This document shows, in pieces, positions 17,100 to 26,562 of a stretch of DNA of 64,000 nucleotides; position 1 is the stretch's first letter; every line of letters begins with the position of its first letter. Source of the stretch: Treponema sp. GTDB taxonomy: Bacteria; Spirochaetota; Spirochaetia; Treponematales; Treponemataceae. The translations under genes were made by a program, and so were the position numbers. Where the stretch lies: NCBI GenBank assembly GCA_017617145.1, contig JAFZWX010000204.1:71252-135251 (forward strand), in the 5' to 3' direction. The notes under the pieces were generated by a model, which saw only the letters and a list, made by a program, of their open reading frames with translations, was not told the origin of the DNA and did not search any database.

Positions 17100-18209
17100 A
17101 TGCATTATTTACGAAATCAAAAAAATTATAAAATTCTTGAAACTCAGGAAAAAGTTAATAGATTAATAGATAAAAAACTAGAGTATAAAATAATAAAAAA
17201 TGCAATAATAGTTCCGCATATTGGCTGCTTTGATTCAAATAAAAACTTTATTGACGGTACATGGCTTCATGAAACAACTTCGTTTGAATTTGATAATAAA
17301 TATATTGAAAATTCAATACATATAAAAAAAGCTGTTTATATTGGATGTTTTGCAGGAATATGGGGACATTGTATTACAGATAACATAAAACGCTTTTGGT
17401 TCTTATCATCTAAGTTTTTCAAAGATTATTCTACAGAACCAATACTGTATACTATGGTAAATAATATTCCATTACCTAATAATTTTCATAAAATTAGTGA
17501 AATTCTTGTCCCAAATAATGTTGAACTTAAAGAAATACAAGAAACTTTTATTGTGGATGAACTAATAATACCAGATGTAAGTATTTATTCTTCACAAAAT
17601 GACGGTAAGTTATTTTATAAAGAATTCCTTGAATGTTTGAACAAAATAGAAAATAATTATTTGAAACCAAACTTTACTAAGACATTTGAAAAGATATATT
17701 TAAGTAGAACAAAATTAAAATCACATTTAGAGTATGGTGAAATAATTATAGAAAAGATTTTTAAACAAGTTGGTTTTGAAATTATATATCCTGAAACTCT
17801 TTCATTTGAACAACAAATACATTTATTTCAAAATTGTAAATATTTTGCTTCTCTAGAAGGTTCAGGTGCTCATAACAGTATTTTTTGTAAACCAGAAACA
17901 AAAGTATTTATTTTAAGAAAATCTGATTCTATTAATCCGTATCAAATATTAATCGATAAAATCAGTAATACAAAAACATCCTATATAGATTCAAATTTAT
18001 CAATTATGAATTCAAAAAAGAAACCATGGACAGGTCCTTTTTTTGTATATCAAACAAAAAGTTTGATCAATGTATTCAAAGATGAATTCAATATTGTCTT
18101 AAACTCACACTTCCCAATTTTCGAATTTATTAAGTATATAATTGATGGTTTATTCTATCACTTTTTGAATTTTTTACGTTTTATCCATCACCTGTTTTGG
18201 AGAAAATAA
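17100..18209 (+). CDS. Glycosyltransferase family 61 protein
   Basis: The 369-residue protein matches the GT61 (DUF563) family. A C-terminal block runs IYLSRTKLKS, then FEQQIHLFQNCKYFASLEGSG and GAHNSIFCKPETKVFIL, as in other members where the (G)AH(G) loop lies in the donor site. IGCFAGIWGHCITDNIKRFW near residue 82 matches the N-terminal HW/GH region. Family members transfer xylose, GlcNAc or other sugars. The sugar here is unknown. It leads the plus-strand glycosyltransferase set. Confidence 0.8.
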   Translation: MHYLRNQKNYKILETQEKVNRLIDKKLEYKIIKNAIIVPHIGCFDSNKNFIDGTWLHETTSFEFDNKYIENSIHIKKAVYIGCFAGIWGHCITDNIKRFWFLSSKFFKDYSTEPILYTMVNNIPLPNNFHKISEILVPNNVELKEIQETFIVDELIIPDVSIYSSQNDGKLFYKEFLECLNKIENNYLKPNFTKTFEKIYLSRTKLKSHLEYGEIIIEKIFKQVGFEIIYPETLSFEQQIHLFQNCKYFASLEGSGAHNSIFCKPETKVFILRKSDSINPYQILIDKISNTKTSYIDSNLSIMNSKKKPWTGPFFVYQTKSLINVFKDEFNIVLNSHFPIFEFIKYIIDGLFYHFLNFLRFIHHLFWRK

Positions 18210-18210
18210 T

Positions 18211-19176
18211 ATGAAAGATTATAAATATATTTTTACAGTATTATTAGTAACATACAATTCAGATTGGGATAAAACTCGACAAACCTTATATTCCATACTC
18301 TCACAACAAGAAATTTCTTTTGAAATTATAATAGCAGATGACGGTTCTGCAAATAATAATTTTGATTGTGTTAAACAGTATTTTGAAAACAATAACTTTA
18401 AAGATTATAAACTTGTTGCAAATTCTGAAAATCAAGGCACAATAAAAAATTTACTTTCAGGATTAGACAAAGCAGAAGGTAAATATGTCAAACCTTTAAG
18501 TCCTGGAGATTTCTTTTATAGTGAACTTTCACTTTTTAATGCTTATAAATTTATATATACAAACGAAGCTTCCGTATATTTTGGTAGAACAGCATATTAC
18601 TGTATTGAGAATTCAAATACCATAATTATTGAAAATACTTCAAATCCCAAAGATATAAATCCTTACAAAAAAAATGATCTTAAGAAAATTAAAAGGAATT
18701 ATTTTATACGCATGGATTCTATAATTGGAGCGAGTATTATTTATAATACAGGAAAAATAAAACAATATTTACCAAAACTTTCTGAATTAGCAAAATTTGC
18801 AGAAGATTATTCCATATACATGTTATTAGCAAATAATGAGAAAATTAGCTACTTAAATATAGAAAATGATAACTCAGACTATTTTATATGGTACGAAGCA
18901 AATACTGGAATATCAACTCAAAAACAATCTAAATGGCATGAAATCTTAAAAATTGAATTAAAGGCAGTTTATAAATATTTGGAAAATTCAAAATTAATTC
19001 CCAAATGTTATTATAAATGTACATTATCAGATTCAAAGTCATCTCGTTTTCTATGGCATATTATTTTGGATCCTTTATTTTATCTTAAAAATAAAATTAT
19101 CAAAGATAAAATAAAAGGTTGGAATAATAACAAACCAGACATACAATATTTATTAGATATTCTAAAACAAAAGTAA
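18211..19176 (+). CDS. Glycosyltransferase family 2
   Basis: The 321-residue GT-A enzyme starts FTVLLVTYNSDWDKTRQTL and has EIIIADDGSANN for nucleotide binding. The usual DxD motif is replaced by LSPGDFFY, with a single acidic residue. AEDYSIYMLLA later in the protein may supply the catalytic acid (ED). It begins 1 nt after the GT61 stop, so the genes are cotranscribed. Sugar and linkage are not predictable. Confidence 0.82.
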   Translation: MKDYKYIFTVLLVTYNSDWDKTRQTLYSILSQQEISFEIIIADDGSANNNFDCVKQYFENNNFKDYKLVANSENQGTIKNLLSGLDKAEGKYVKPLSPGDFFYSELSLFNAYKFIYTNEASVYFGRTAYYCIENSNTIIIENTSNPKDINPYKKNDLKKIKRNYFIRMDSIIGASIIYNTGKIKQYLPKLSELAKFAEDYSIYMLLANNEKISYLNIENDNSDYFIWYEANTGISTQKQSKWHEILKIELKAVYKYLENSKLIPKCYYKCTLSDSKSSRFLWHIILDPLFYLKNKIIKDKIKGWNNNKPDIQYLLDILKQK

Positions 19177-19185
19177 AGGTATATT

Positions 19186-20121
19186 ATGATTTCCATAGCC
19201 ATGGCCACCTACAATGGTGCAGAATATATAGCTGAACAAATTGAATCAATTCTTGAACAAACTTATACAGATTTTGAACTTATAATTTCTGATGACTGTT
19301 CAAAAGATAATACTGTTGAAATTCTAAATCAATATGCTACTAAAGATAAAAGGATTAAAGTCGTAGTTAATGAAAATAATCTTGGTTTCAAAAAGAATTT
19401 TGAAAAACTTATTTCTTTATGTAAAGGTGATTATATTGCTTTTTGTGATCAGGATGATATTTGGACTAATGATCATCTTGAGATTCTTTTAAATGAGATT
19501 GGCGATAAAGATTTAATTTGTGGTAATGCGGAACTAATTGATAAGTCTGGTAATAAAATGAATCTTTCAACTTATGAATGCCTTTCTAATTTTGATTTTC
19601 CACTGCAAAATGAATTATTGTTCAAAAATCTTTTATATGGAAATTTTGCACAAGGTACTGCAATGATGATTACAAAACAAATTGCAAATAAGATTGTTCC
19701 AATTCCTGAATGTGTTTTATATCATGACTGGTGGGCTGCTTTAATTGCAACATTAAATAACGGATGTTCTTATACAAATAAAACTGTTCTTCTTTATAGA
19801 CAGCATGGAACAAATCAAACTATCACAAAAGAATACAAAGTTTTTTCGGCTATTAAAAATGCAATTGAAAAACGTAAAAAGATTAAGGAAGAATACAAAA
19901 ACAAAATTGAATATGCAATAGAACTAGAGAATCGTACTCAGAATCAAGATTTTCTAAAATCAATTCAAGAATGTAAGGATTATTACACTTCTCTTTTACA
20001 TAATAATTATAAAGGAATCTCGTTGTTTAAGAAAAATTATTCTTCAATTTACTGGGTAAGGAATCCTTCCAGAAAGTTGTTCTTTCTTAGATTTATTAAG
20101 GTTTTTCTTTTTAAGATATAG
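19186..20121 (+). CDS. Glycosyltransferase family 2 (rhamnosyltransferase-like)
   Basis: The 311-residue protein has MISIAMATYNGAEYIAEQIE at the start, LIISDDCSKDNTVEIL and the metal site FCDQDDIWTNDHL, the exact pattern of rhamnan-type GT2 enzymes. The downstream YHDWWAALIA and LLYRQHGTNQ segments are also standard in this subgroup. It would add a deoxyhexose or similar sugar to the lipid-linked repeat unit. It follows the previous GT2 gene by 9 nt. Confidence 0.85.
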   Translation: MISIAMATYNGAEYIAEQIESILEQTYTDFELIISDDCSKDNTVEILNQYATKDKRIKVVVNENNLGFKKNFEKLISLCKGDYIAFCDQDDIWTNDHLEILLNEIGDKDLICGNAELIDKSGNKMNLSTYECLSNFDFPLQNELLFKNLLYGNFAQGTAMMITKQIANKIVPIPECVLYHDWWAALIATLNNGCSYTNKTVLLYRQHGTNQTITKEYKVFSAIKNAIEKRKKIKEEYKNKIEYAIELENRTQNQDFLKSIQECKDYYTSLLHNNYKGISLFKKNYSSIYWVRNPSRKLFFLRFIKVFLFKI

Positions 20122-20130
20122 GAATCAATA

Positions 20131-21048
20131 ATGCACCTTTCAATCATAATAGTAAACTACAACACCCGCGATCTTCTCAAAAACTGCCTCAATTCAATCA
20201 TCGAACAGACACACGACATAGAATATGAAATTATAGTAAGTGACAACGGTTCAACAGACGGTTCACTTGAAATGCTCGCTAAAGATTTTTCTGCTGTTCA
20301 TGTAATTGCAAACAATCAAAATCTTGGTTTTGGTGCTGCAAATAACCGTGCTCTTGATATTGCAAAAGGTAAATATATTTTTTACTTAAACAGTGACACT
20401 ATTCTTTTAAACAACGCACCTAAAATATTTTACGACTATTTTGAAGAACATCAAAACGAAAATCTTGGTGCTATTGGCGGAATGCTGCTTGATTCTAATA
20501 AACGTTTTATTCATAGCGGAGGAACTTTCCCATCATTAAAAAGTGAAATCCCTGATCTTATAAAACTCAACATTGGAAATATATATCTAACTTTCGGAAC
20601 CATTCTACACTTTAAAAACATGCATCGAAATCATTTTGTAAAAGAACAATATGGTAAAATAGACTTTATTACCGGTGCTGATATTTTTCTTAAAAGCAAT
20701 GAATATGCCCGTTTTGATGAGGATTTTTTCTTATATTTTGAAGACACTTACCTTCAATATAAATTGTCACAGGCAAACTTGGAACGAAGAATCATTCCGG
20801 GACCTCAAATTGTTCATTTATGCGGAGGTTCTGTTGGCGAAGGAATGACAATTTACAGAAAAGCAAGCTTTAGCAGAATAAACTACGAATTTTCACGTAT
20901 AAAATTCTTACGAAAAACTACATCTTCAAAATCAATTCTGGCAAAAATGGGTATTGGTTTAGCGAAATTCCTTATTATTCTTTCTTGGATCAATCCTTTT
21001 ATAATCAGTAAAACCAAACCACATTTCAGAAAACTACTGAGCCTCTGA
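20131..21048 (+). CDS. Glycosyltransferase family 2 (WbbL-like)
   Basis: The 305-residue protein shows LSIIIVNYNTRDLLKNCL, IIVSDNGSTDGSLEML, NNQNLGFGAANNRAL and the donor site LNSDTIL, then FITGADIFLKSN and EDTYLQYKLS for the catalytic ED. These are hallmarks of the WbbL/rhamnosyltransferase subgroup of GT2. The C-terminus carries a membrane-associated helix (LAKFLIILSWINPFII). It is the last gene of the four-gene glycosyltransferase run. Confidence 0.85.
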   Translation: MHLSIIIVNYNTRDLLKNCLNSIIEQTHDIEYEIIVSDNGSTDGSLEMLAKDFSAVHVIANNQNLGFGAANNRALDIAKGKYIFYLNSDTILLNNAPKIFYDYFEEHQNENLGAIGGMLLDSNKRFIHSGGTFPSLKSEIPDLIKLNIGNIYLTFGTILHFKNMHRNHFVKEQYGKIDFITGADIFLKSNEYARFDEDFFLYFEDTYLQYKLSQANLERRIIPGPQIVHLCGGSVGEGMTIYRKASFSRINYEFSRIKFLRKTTSSKSILAKMGIGLAKFLIILSWINPFIISKTKPHFRKLLSL

Positions 21049-21079
21049 AATTCCTTATAATCTTCAAAATTTTGCAAAC

Positions 21080-21108
21080 TTGTAACTTTCCTATAAATCT
21101 ACTATTAT
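21080..21108 (+). promoter_or_regulatory. Promoter directly before the first YidC-sulfatase gene
   Basis: TTGTAA (21080-21085), a 17-nt spacer and TATTAT (21103-21108) stand 9 nt before ATG 21118. There is no Shine-Dalgarno in the short space left, so the transcript is leaderless or nearly so. Confidence 0.5.
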
Positions 21109-21117
21109 TATATTGAT

Positions 21118-23793
21118 ATGTTTTTATCTTTTTTATCAAATATCATTATTGCTCCGTTAAAAACTATTCTTGAACTTTTCTTCAATTTTTTTACAAAAAT
21201 ATCAAATCAGGGAATTGCCGTAATAGGATTAAGCTTTGTTGTTACACTTTTTTGTCTTCCCTTATATATTGTTGCTGAACAATGGCAGGAAGAAGAACGT
21301 AAAACTCAGGAAAAACTAAAGCCTGGAATTGACAGAATTAAAAAAGCCTTTAAAAAAGATGAACAATATATGATTTTAACTACTTTTTACAAACAAAATC
21401 ATTATCATCCTATGATGGCTTTACGTTCATCTTTTAGTCTGCTTATTCAAATTCCTTTTTTTATAGCTGCTTATTCATTTCTTTCTCATGTCGATGCTTT
21501 AAAAGGATATTCATTTCTTTTCATAAAAGATATGGGGTCGCCTGATGCTTTTATAAAATTAGGAAAAATTAGTATAAATATACTTCCTGTTGCTATGACT
21601 GCTATAAATTGTATTTCGGGTGCTATTTATTCAAAAGGGCATGCAATAAAAGAAAAACTTCAAATTTATATAACTGCTCTTGTTTTTCTTGTACTTTTAT
21701 ATACTTCACCATCAGGTCTTGTTCTTTACTGGACTATGAATAATGTGCTTTCTCTTGTAAAAAATGTTTTTTACAAAATGAAAAAACCTTTAAAGGTCCT
21801 ATATATTCTTTTTTGTGCTTTTTTTATTGCTGCAAGCATATGGTCAATTACTACAAGAAACAAACTTTATATTGCAGCAGTTTTGTTTGTTGCTTTAATT
21901 GTTATTTTTATTCCATTTATATTAAAAGGAATAAACTGGTTTATAAAAAATTGTCTTGATATTTTAGAGCAGAACAAAAAGCTTCGTGCTTCTATTTTTA
22001 TTATTTCAGCTGCAATTCTTGCAGTAACTGCGGGACTTACAATTCCTGCAACAATAATTGATTCCTCTTCTTCTGACTATTTTTATATTGATTCTTACAC
22101 AACTCCATTTCCGTTTCTTTTTCATTCCTTTACACAGGCTATAGGATTTTTTATTTTCTGGCCTGTTTGTTTATATGCACTTTTTCCAAATAAAGTTAAG
22201 GATATTTTCTCTTTTACGTCTGTTTCTTTTGCATTTATAGGAATTGTAAACTGCTTTGCTTTTTCAGGAAACTATGGGCTTATGAACATTGATTTTTCTT
22301 TGATGGATGAAGCTCAGAGTTTTATGCTTCCATTACCACAAATGATTCTAAATACTATTATAACCATAGTGATAATTGCTGCAATAATTGTATTATTTAA
22401 AAAGAAAGCAGAAATACCTTTTTACATTTCCACAATATTACTAATTGGAGTTACAGTTACCGCTGTCATAAATATCATACATATTAATAAAAATTTTAAG
22501 GGGACAACACCTCCAAAACAAATTACAGAACTTGAACCTCAATTTCATTTATCTAAAACACATCAAAATGTAATTGTTTTTATGGAAGATAGAGCCGTTA
22601 GCAGTATTATTCCTTATATTGTTTCACAAATACCAGAGCTTGAAAAAACTTATGAAGGATTTACATATTATCCAAACACGGTTTCAATGTCTTATTATAC
22701 GACACTTGGTGCTCCTGGTCTTTTTGGTGGTTATGACTTTACTCCATGGGAAATAAATAAACGAACTGATTTATCTATTCGAGAAAAACATAATGAAGCT
22801 TTGTTGGTTATGCCTACCCTTTTTACAGATGCCGGCTTTGATGTTACTGTAACAAATATGCCTTATGAAAACTATAATATGCAGCCTGTTGAACAAATTT
22901 ACAGTGGTTTACCAAATCTTCGTCGTGTAAAAACACAAGGTGCCTACAGCAATTACTGGTATAACGAACATGGAATTACTCCAAAAGCACAAGCATCTTT
23001 TCTTATAAAGCGAAATATCATTTTTTTCAGTCTTTTCAAACTTGTTAATCCACCATTCAGAGTAATTGTTTATGGCTGCGGTTATAGACTGCTTGGTAAC
23101 CCTTATAAAGACGAAGCATATCTTATAGATACTTACGCGCCTTTTGATTATCTGCCTGAGCTTACAGATTTTTCTTCCTCAAACGATTCTTTTATTATTT
23201 TTGATAATGAACTTACCCATTCACCCGGAATTTTACAGGCTCCAGATTTTGTACCTGTTGAAAAAGTAACTAATGCCGGAAATGATAAATTTTATAATGA
23301 TGCAACTTATCATGTAAATACAGCAATGCTGCTTAGAATCGGGGAATTTCTTGAATACTTAAAACAAAATGATTGTTATGATAATACCAGAATAATTATT
23401 GTTTCAGATCATGGAAATCCAACAGATTCAGGTTTATTTGATAACAATCAGGGCTTTTCAAAAATGAAAGAAGAGTTGCAGGCAGTACTTTTGTTTAAGG
23501 ATTTTAATTCAAACGGAAATTTACAAACGGACAACACATTTATGACTAATGCAGATACACCCACTCTTGCTCTAAAAGATATTAATGATAATCCAGTAAA
23601 TCCGTTCACAAATAATTATATGAAAGTTGCAGACAAAAATGATTATGTTAAAATTTCTACTGCACCTATGCAAAGTCTTAGAACGAGAGATGATAAACAA
23701 TATACAGTTCGTGATGATGAATGGCTCACGGTTCATGATGATATTTTCAAGAATGAGAATTGGTCTGTTTTAAATGCAGAACAAATTAAATGA
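21118..23793 (+). CDS. YidC/Oxa1-like membrane domain fused to an LtaS/sulfatase-fold domain (first paralogue)
   Basis: The 891-residue protein has two recognisable parts. Residues about 1-225 follow the YidC/Oxa1 fold: helix 1 ends LFCLPLYIVAEQWQ, a charged hairpin follows, and LLIQIPFFIAAYSFL and PSGLVLYWTMNNVLSLVKN match later helices. Residues about 226-480 hold eight or so further membrane segments. From about 485 a periplasmic sulfatase/LtaS-type domain follows, with a metal Asp at 491 in MEDRAV, a candidate Thr nucleophile in YYTTLGAP, NELTHSPG, and D764-H765 in VSDHG. LtaS and EptA relatives move phosphoglycerol or phosphoethanolamine from phospholipid. The YidC groove arginine is Thr. 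The start matches the paralogue at 23839, and no Shine-Dalgarno is seen. Confidence 0.8.
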   Translation: MFLSFLSNIIIAPLKTILELFFNFFTKISNQGIAVIGLSFVVTLFCLPLYIVAEQWQEEERKTQEKLKPGIDRIKKAFKKDEQYMILTTFYKQNHYHPMMALRSSFSLLIQIPFFIAAYSFLSHVDALKGYSFLFIKDMGSPDAFIKLGKISINILPVAMTAINCISGAIYSKGHAIKEKLQIYITALVFLVLLYTSPSGLVLYWTMNNVLSLVKNVFYKMKKPLKVLYILFCAFFIAASIWSITTRNKLYIAAVLFVALIVIFIPFILKGINWFIKNCLDILEQNKKLRASIFIISAAILAVTAGLTIPATIIDSSSSDYFYIDSYTTPFPFLFHSFTQAIGFFIFWPVCLYALFPNKVKDIFSFTSVSFAFIGIVNCFAFSGNYGLMNIDFSLMDEAQSFMLPLPQMILNTIITIVIIAAIIVLFKKKAEIPFYISTILLIGVTVTAVINIIHINKNFKGTTPPKQITELEPQFHLSKTHQNVIVFMEDRAVSSIIPYIVSQIPELEKTYEGFTYYPNTVSMSYYTTLGAPGLFGGYDFTPWEINKRTDLSIREKHNEALLVMPTLFTDAGFDVTVTNMPYENYNMQPVEQIYSGLPNLRRVKTQGAYSNYWYNEHGITPKAQASFLIKRNIIFFSLFKLVNPPFRVIVYGCGYRLLGNPYKDEAYLIDTYAPFDYLPELTDFSSSNDSFIIFDNELTHSPGILQAPDFVPVEKVTNAGNDKFYNDATYHVNTAMLLRIGEFLEYLKQNDCYDNTRIIIVSDHGNPTDSGLFDNNQGFSKMKEELQAVLLFKDFNSNGNLQTDNTFMTNADTPTLALKDINDNPVNPFTNNYMKVADKNDYVKISTAPMQSLRTRDDKQYTVRDDEWLTVHDDIFKNENWSVLNAEQIK

Positions 23794-23818
23794 CAAATAT
23801 AAATATTAAAAGTATAAT
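23790..23818 (+). promoter_or_regulatory. Promoter of the second YidC-sulfatase gene
   Basis: ATGACA (23790-23795), a 17-nt spacer and a perfect TATAAT (23813-23818) lie in the 45-nt gap between the two paralogues; the -35 overlaps the upstream stop codon. The leader is about 14 nt long and contains GAGG (23830-23833) before ATG 23839. The second paralogue can therefore be expressed independently of the first. Confidence 0.6.
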
Positions 23819-23838
23819 ATTTTAGTTTTGAGGTTATA

Positions 23839-26562
23839 ATGCTTGATTTTTTATATTCCATAATTATTTACCCGCTCTACCAGCTTGTTGAATTAATATA
23901 TTTTGTCGGATGGAAGGTTTTTAAAAATTCGGGTTATGCACTTTTTATAGTAAGTTTTGGAGTCTCCTTTTTGTGTCTTCCACTTTATATCATTGCAGAA
24001 CAATGGCAGGAAACAGAAAGACAGATTCAATCTAAATTAAAACCGGGAATTGATAGGATCAAAAAAGCTTTTAAGGGCGATGAACAATATATGATTTTGT
24101 CTACCTACTATAAACAAAATCACTATCACCCGATGATGGCACTTCGTTCTTCAATAAGCCTCGCAATTCAGATTCCATTTTTTATTGCTGCATATAAGTT
24201 TTTAAGTAATCTTGAAGAACTTCGTGGTTTTAGTTTTTTTATTTTTAAAGATTTGGGGGCTCCAGATTCGTTATTTCAGATTGGAAACTTTAATATTAAT
24301 GTTCTTCCAATTGCAATGACTTTAATTAATGTTATTGCGGGAGCTATTTACAGTAAAGGACATCCTGTAAAAGAAAAAATCCAGATTTATGTTACCGCTT
24401 TAGTTTTTCTTGTTCTTTTATATAACTCACCAAGTGGTCTTGTAATTTACTGGACAATGAATAATTTGTTTAGTCTTGTAAAAAACATTTTCTATAAAAT
24501 GAAGCATCCAATTTGGGTTCTTTACGGCTGTTTATGTTTTTTTGTTTTATGCGCAGACTGGTATCTTATTTTTAGACACACAGGATTTTTATACAGACGT
24601 TTAATGCTTATTTCTGCTCTTTCTATTGTTTTCTTTGCACCTTTATTAGTCAAATTCATAAATTATCTTATTCAAAAACCATTAAGGTTTCTTGCAGACA
24701 ATAAATCAGAAAGAACACAACTTTTTATCATTTCTGGAATTGCATTAGCGGTTCTTATTGGAACAACACTACCTTCTTATGTAATATCTTCTTCTCCAAT
24801 GGAATTCTCTTTTGTAGACAAATATAATTCTCCATTCTTCTTTTTACGCCATTCATTATGGCAAGCTATTGGGTTTTGTGTTTTCTGGCCATGTTGTATA
24901 TATTTTATGTTTGGCAAAAAAACTCAAACTTTATTGACTCTTTTTGGAACTTTTTTCTGCACAGGAGCAGTTATAAATGCATTTGCTTTTGGTGGCGACT
25001 ATGGTACACTTTCAAATCTTATAACTTTTTCCGATGCCGGTGCACTTAAACCTTCAACGGGAACAGCAATAATCAATCTTTCTATTTTACTAATACCTGT
25101 TGTTTTAATAATAGTACTATTGCTTTTTAAAAGAATAAAATGGCTTTCTGCTATTTGTTCCGTTTTAATAATTGCATTTACAGGAATTACTGTTGTCCAT
25201 AGTTTTACAATTTCTAAAAGCTATAAACAGCTTAAGGAATTAAAAAAGAATAATACACAAGTAAGTTCCGACACTTCCATTACACCAATTTTTAATCTTA
25301 GCAAAACAAATGAAAATGTATTTATAATAATGCTTGATCGTGCTGTTAATGGTTTTGTTCCTTATATTTTTGAAGAAAGCCCAGATTTATTCGAAAAATA
25401 TGACGGGTTTACTTATTATCCAAATACTGTTTCTTATGCAGATCATACATTGATTGGTGCCCCTCCTATGTATGGTGGCTATGATTACACACCATATGAA
25501 ATGAATGAACGTTCTGATGAATCACTTGTTTCAAAACACAATGAATCAATTACAGCTCTTGCTTCTATATTTAATAATGAAGGTTTCTCTGTAACCCTTA
25601 CAGATATGTCCTGGGCAAATTACAGCTGGATTCCTGATACTCGAATTTATAATGACTATCCATACATAAATGTACAGCCTACTATTCGTGTTTATACAGA
25701 TGTATGGCTTAAGCGTCATCCCGAAGCATCATCCACAACTGCAAGAAGTGATTTACTTAAACGAAATTTTATATGGTTCAGTTTCTTAAAAGTAATGCCT
25801 CTATATTTCCGTGATTCAATTTATAATGATGGTTTCTGGTGGAACACAAATCAGACGCTTGGAAATCTTCAGGATGTTGTAAATAATTATGCAGTACTTG
25901 ATTTCTTACCAGAGCTTACATCTTTCGATTCTGATAAACCAAGTTTTACTTATCTTGTAAATGAATTAACCCATGAACCAAATTATCTTCAGGCACCAGA
26001 TTACATACCATTATCGGAAGTTACTGATAAAGGCTCCGGTATTTTTGCCGAAGATGTTCATTATCATGCAAATGCAGGTGCATTAAAACGTTTAGGGGAA
26101 TTTTTTGAATATCTTAAAGAAAATGATATTTATGATAACACAAAAATTATCATAACTGCAGATCATGGAGCACCTCTTGATAATTATATAAGTCCTGATC
26201 AGGGAAAAGCAAATCTTCCGTTCAGAATTGAAGCTTATAATCCTATCCTTCTTGTAAAAGATTTTAATTCTCATGGAAGTTTAAAAACAGATAATTCTTT
26301 TATGACTAATGCAGATACTCCATCTCTTGCATTAAAAGATATTGATGATGAAGCAATAAATCCATTTACCGGAAATCGCATAAACAGACCAGAAGAAAAA
26401 GAAAAAGTATATGTACCTTATGTCGATACCTGGTCTCCTGATGCACACAATAAAAACACTTTTAAAATTCCTGGTGATAACTGGTTTTCCGTACACGACA
26501 ACATCTTTGATCCTGATAACTGGAAACAAGAATCACCATATGACTCAAAGGAGGCAAAATAA
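23839..26562 (+). CDS. YidC/Oxa1-like membrane domain fused to an LtaS/sulfatase-fold domain (second paralogue)
   Basis: The 907-residue protein is a tandem paralogue of the preceding gene and is colinear with it throughout. The YidC-like part has FLCLPLYIIAEQWQ, HYHPMMALRSSISLAIQIPF and SPSGLVIYWTMNNLFSLVKN. The periplasmic domain has a metal Asp at 500 (MLDRAV), a Thr in HTLIGAPPMYGGYD, NELTHEPNYLQAPDY and D775-H776 in ADHG. Ser replaces the groove arginine. Lengths and motifs suggest both copies are active but act on different acceptors; that is inference. It overlaps the next gene by 1 nt (TAATG). Confidence 0.8.
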   Translation: MLDFLYSIIIYPLYQLVELIYFVGWKVFKNSGYALFIVSFGVSFLCLPLYIIAEQWQETERQIQSKLKPGIDRIKKAFKGDEQYMILSTYYKQNHYHPMMALRSSISLAIQIPFFIAAYKFLSNLEELRGFSFFIFKDLGAPDSLFQIGNFNINVLPIAMTLINVIAGAIYSKGHPVKEKIQIYVTALVFLVLLYNSPSGLVIYWTMNNLFSLVKNIFYKMKHPIWVLYGCLCFFVLCADWYLIFRHTGFLYRRLMLISALSIVFFAPLLVKFINYLIQKPLRFLADNKSERTQLFIISGIALAVLIGTTLPSYVISSSPMEFSFVDKYNSPFFFLRHSLWQAIGFCVFWPCCIYFMFGKKTQTLLTLFGTFFCTGAVINAFAFGGDYGTLSNLITFSDAGALKPSTGTAIINLSILLIPVVLIIVLLLFKRIKWLSAICSVLIIAFTGITVVHSFTISKSYKQLKELKKNNTQVSSDTSITPIFNLSKTNENVFIIMLDRAVNGFVPYIFEESPDLFEKYDGFTYYPNTVSYADHTLIGAPPMYGGYDYTPYEMNERSDESLVSKHNESITALASIFNNEGFSVTLTDMSWANYSWIPDTRIYNDYPYINVQPTIRVYTDVWLKRHPEASSTTARSDLLKRNFIWFSFLKVMPLYFRDSIYNDGFWWNTNQTLGNLQDVVNNYAVLDFLPELTSFDSDKPSFTYLVNELTHEPNYLQAPDYIPLSEVTDKGSGIFAEDVHYHANAGALKRLGEFFEYLKENDIYDNTKIIITADHGAPLDNYISPDQGKANLPFRIEAYNPILLVKDFNSHGSLKTDNSFMTNADTPSLALKDIDDEAINPFTGNRINRPEEKEKVYVPYVDTWSPDAHNKNTFKIPGDNWFSVHDNIFDPDNWKQESPYDSKEAK

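Noticed and set aside
7425..20121. Recent horizontal transfer of the glycosyltransferase block based on low GC
   Set aside because: The block looks more AT-rich than the ATPase and flagellar genes, but polysaccharide genes are often so and no integrase or target duplication was seen; a composition calculation would be needed.
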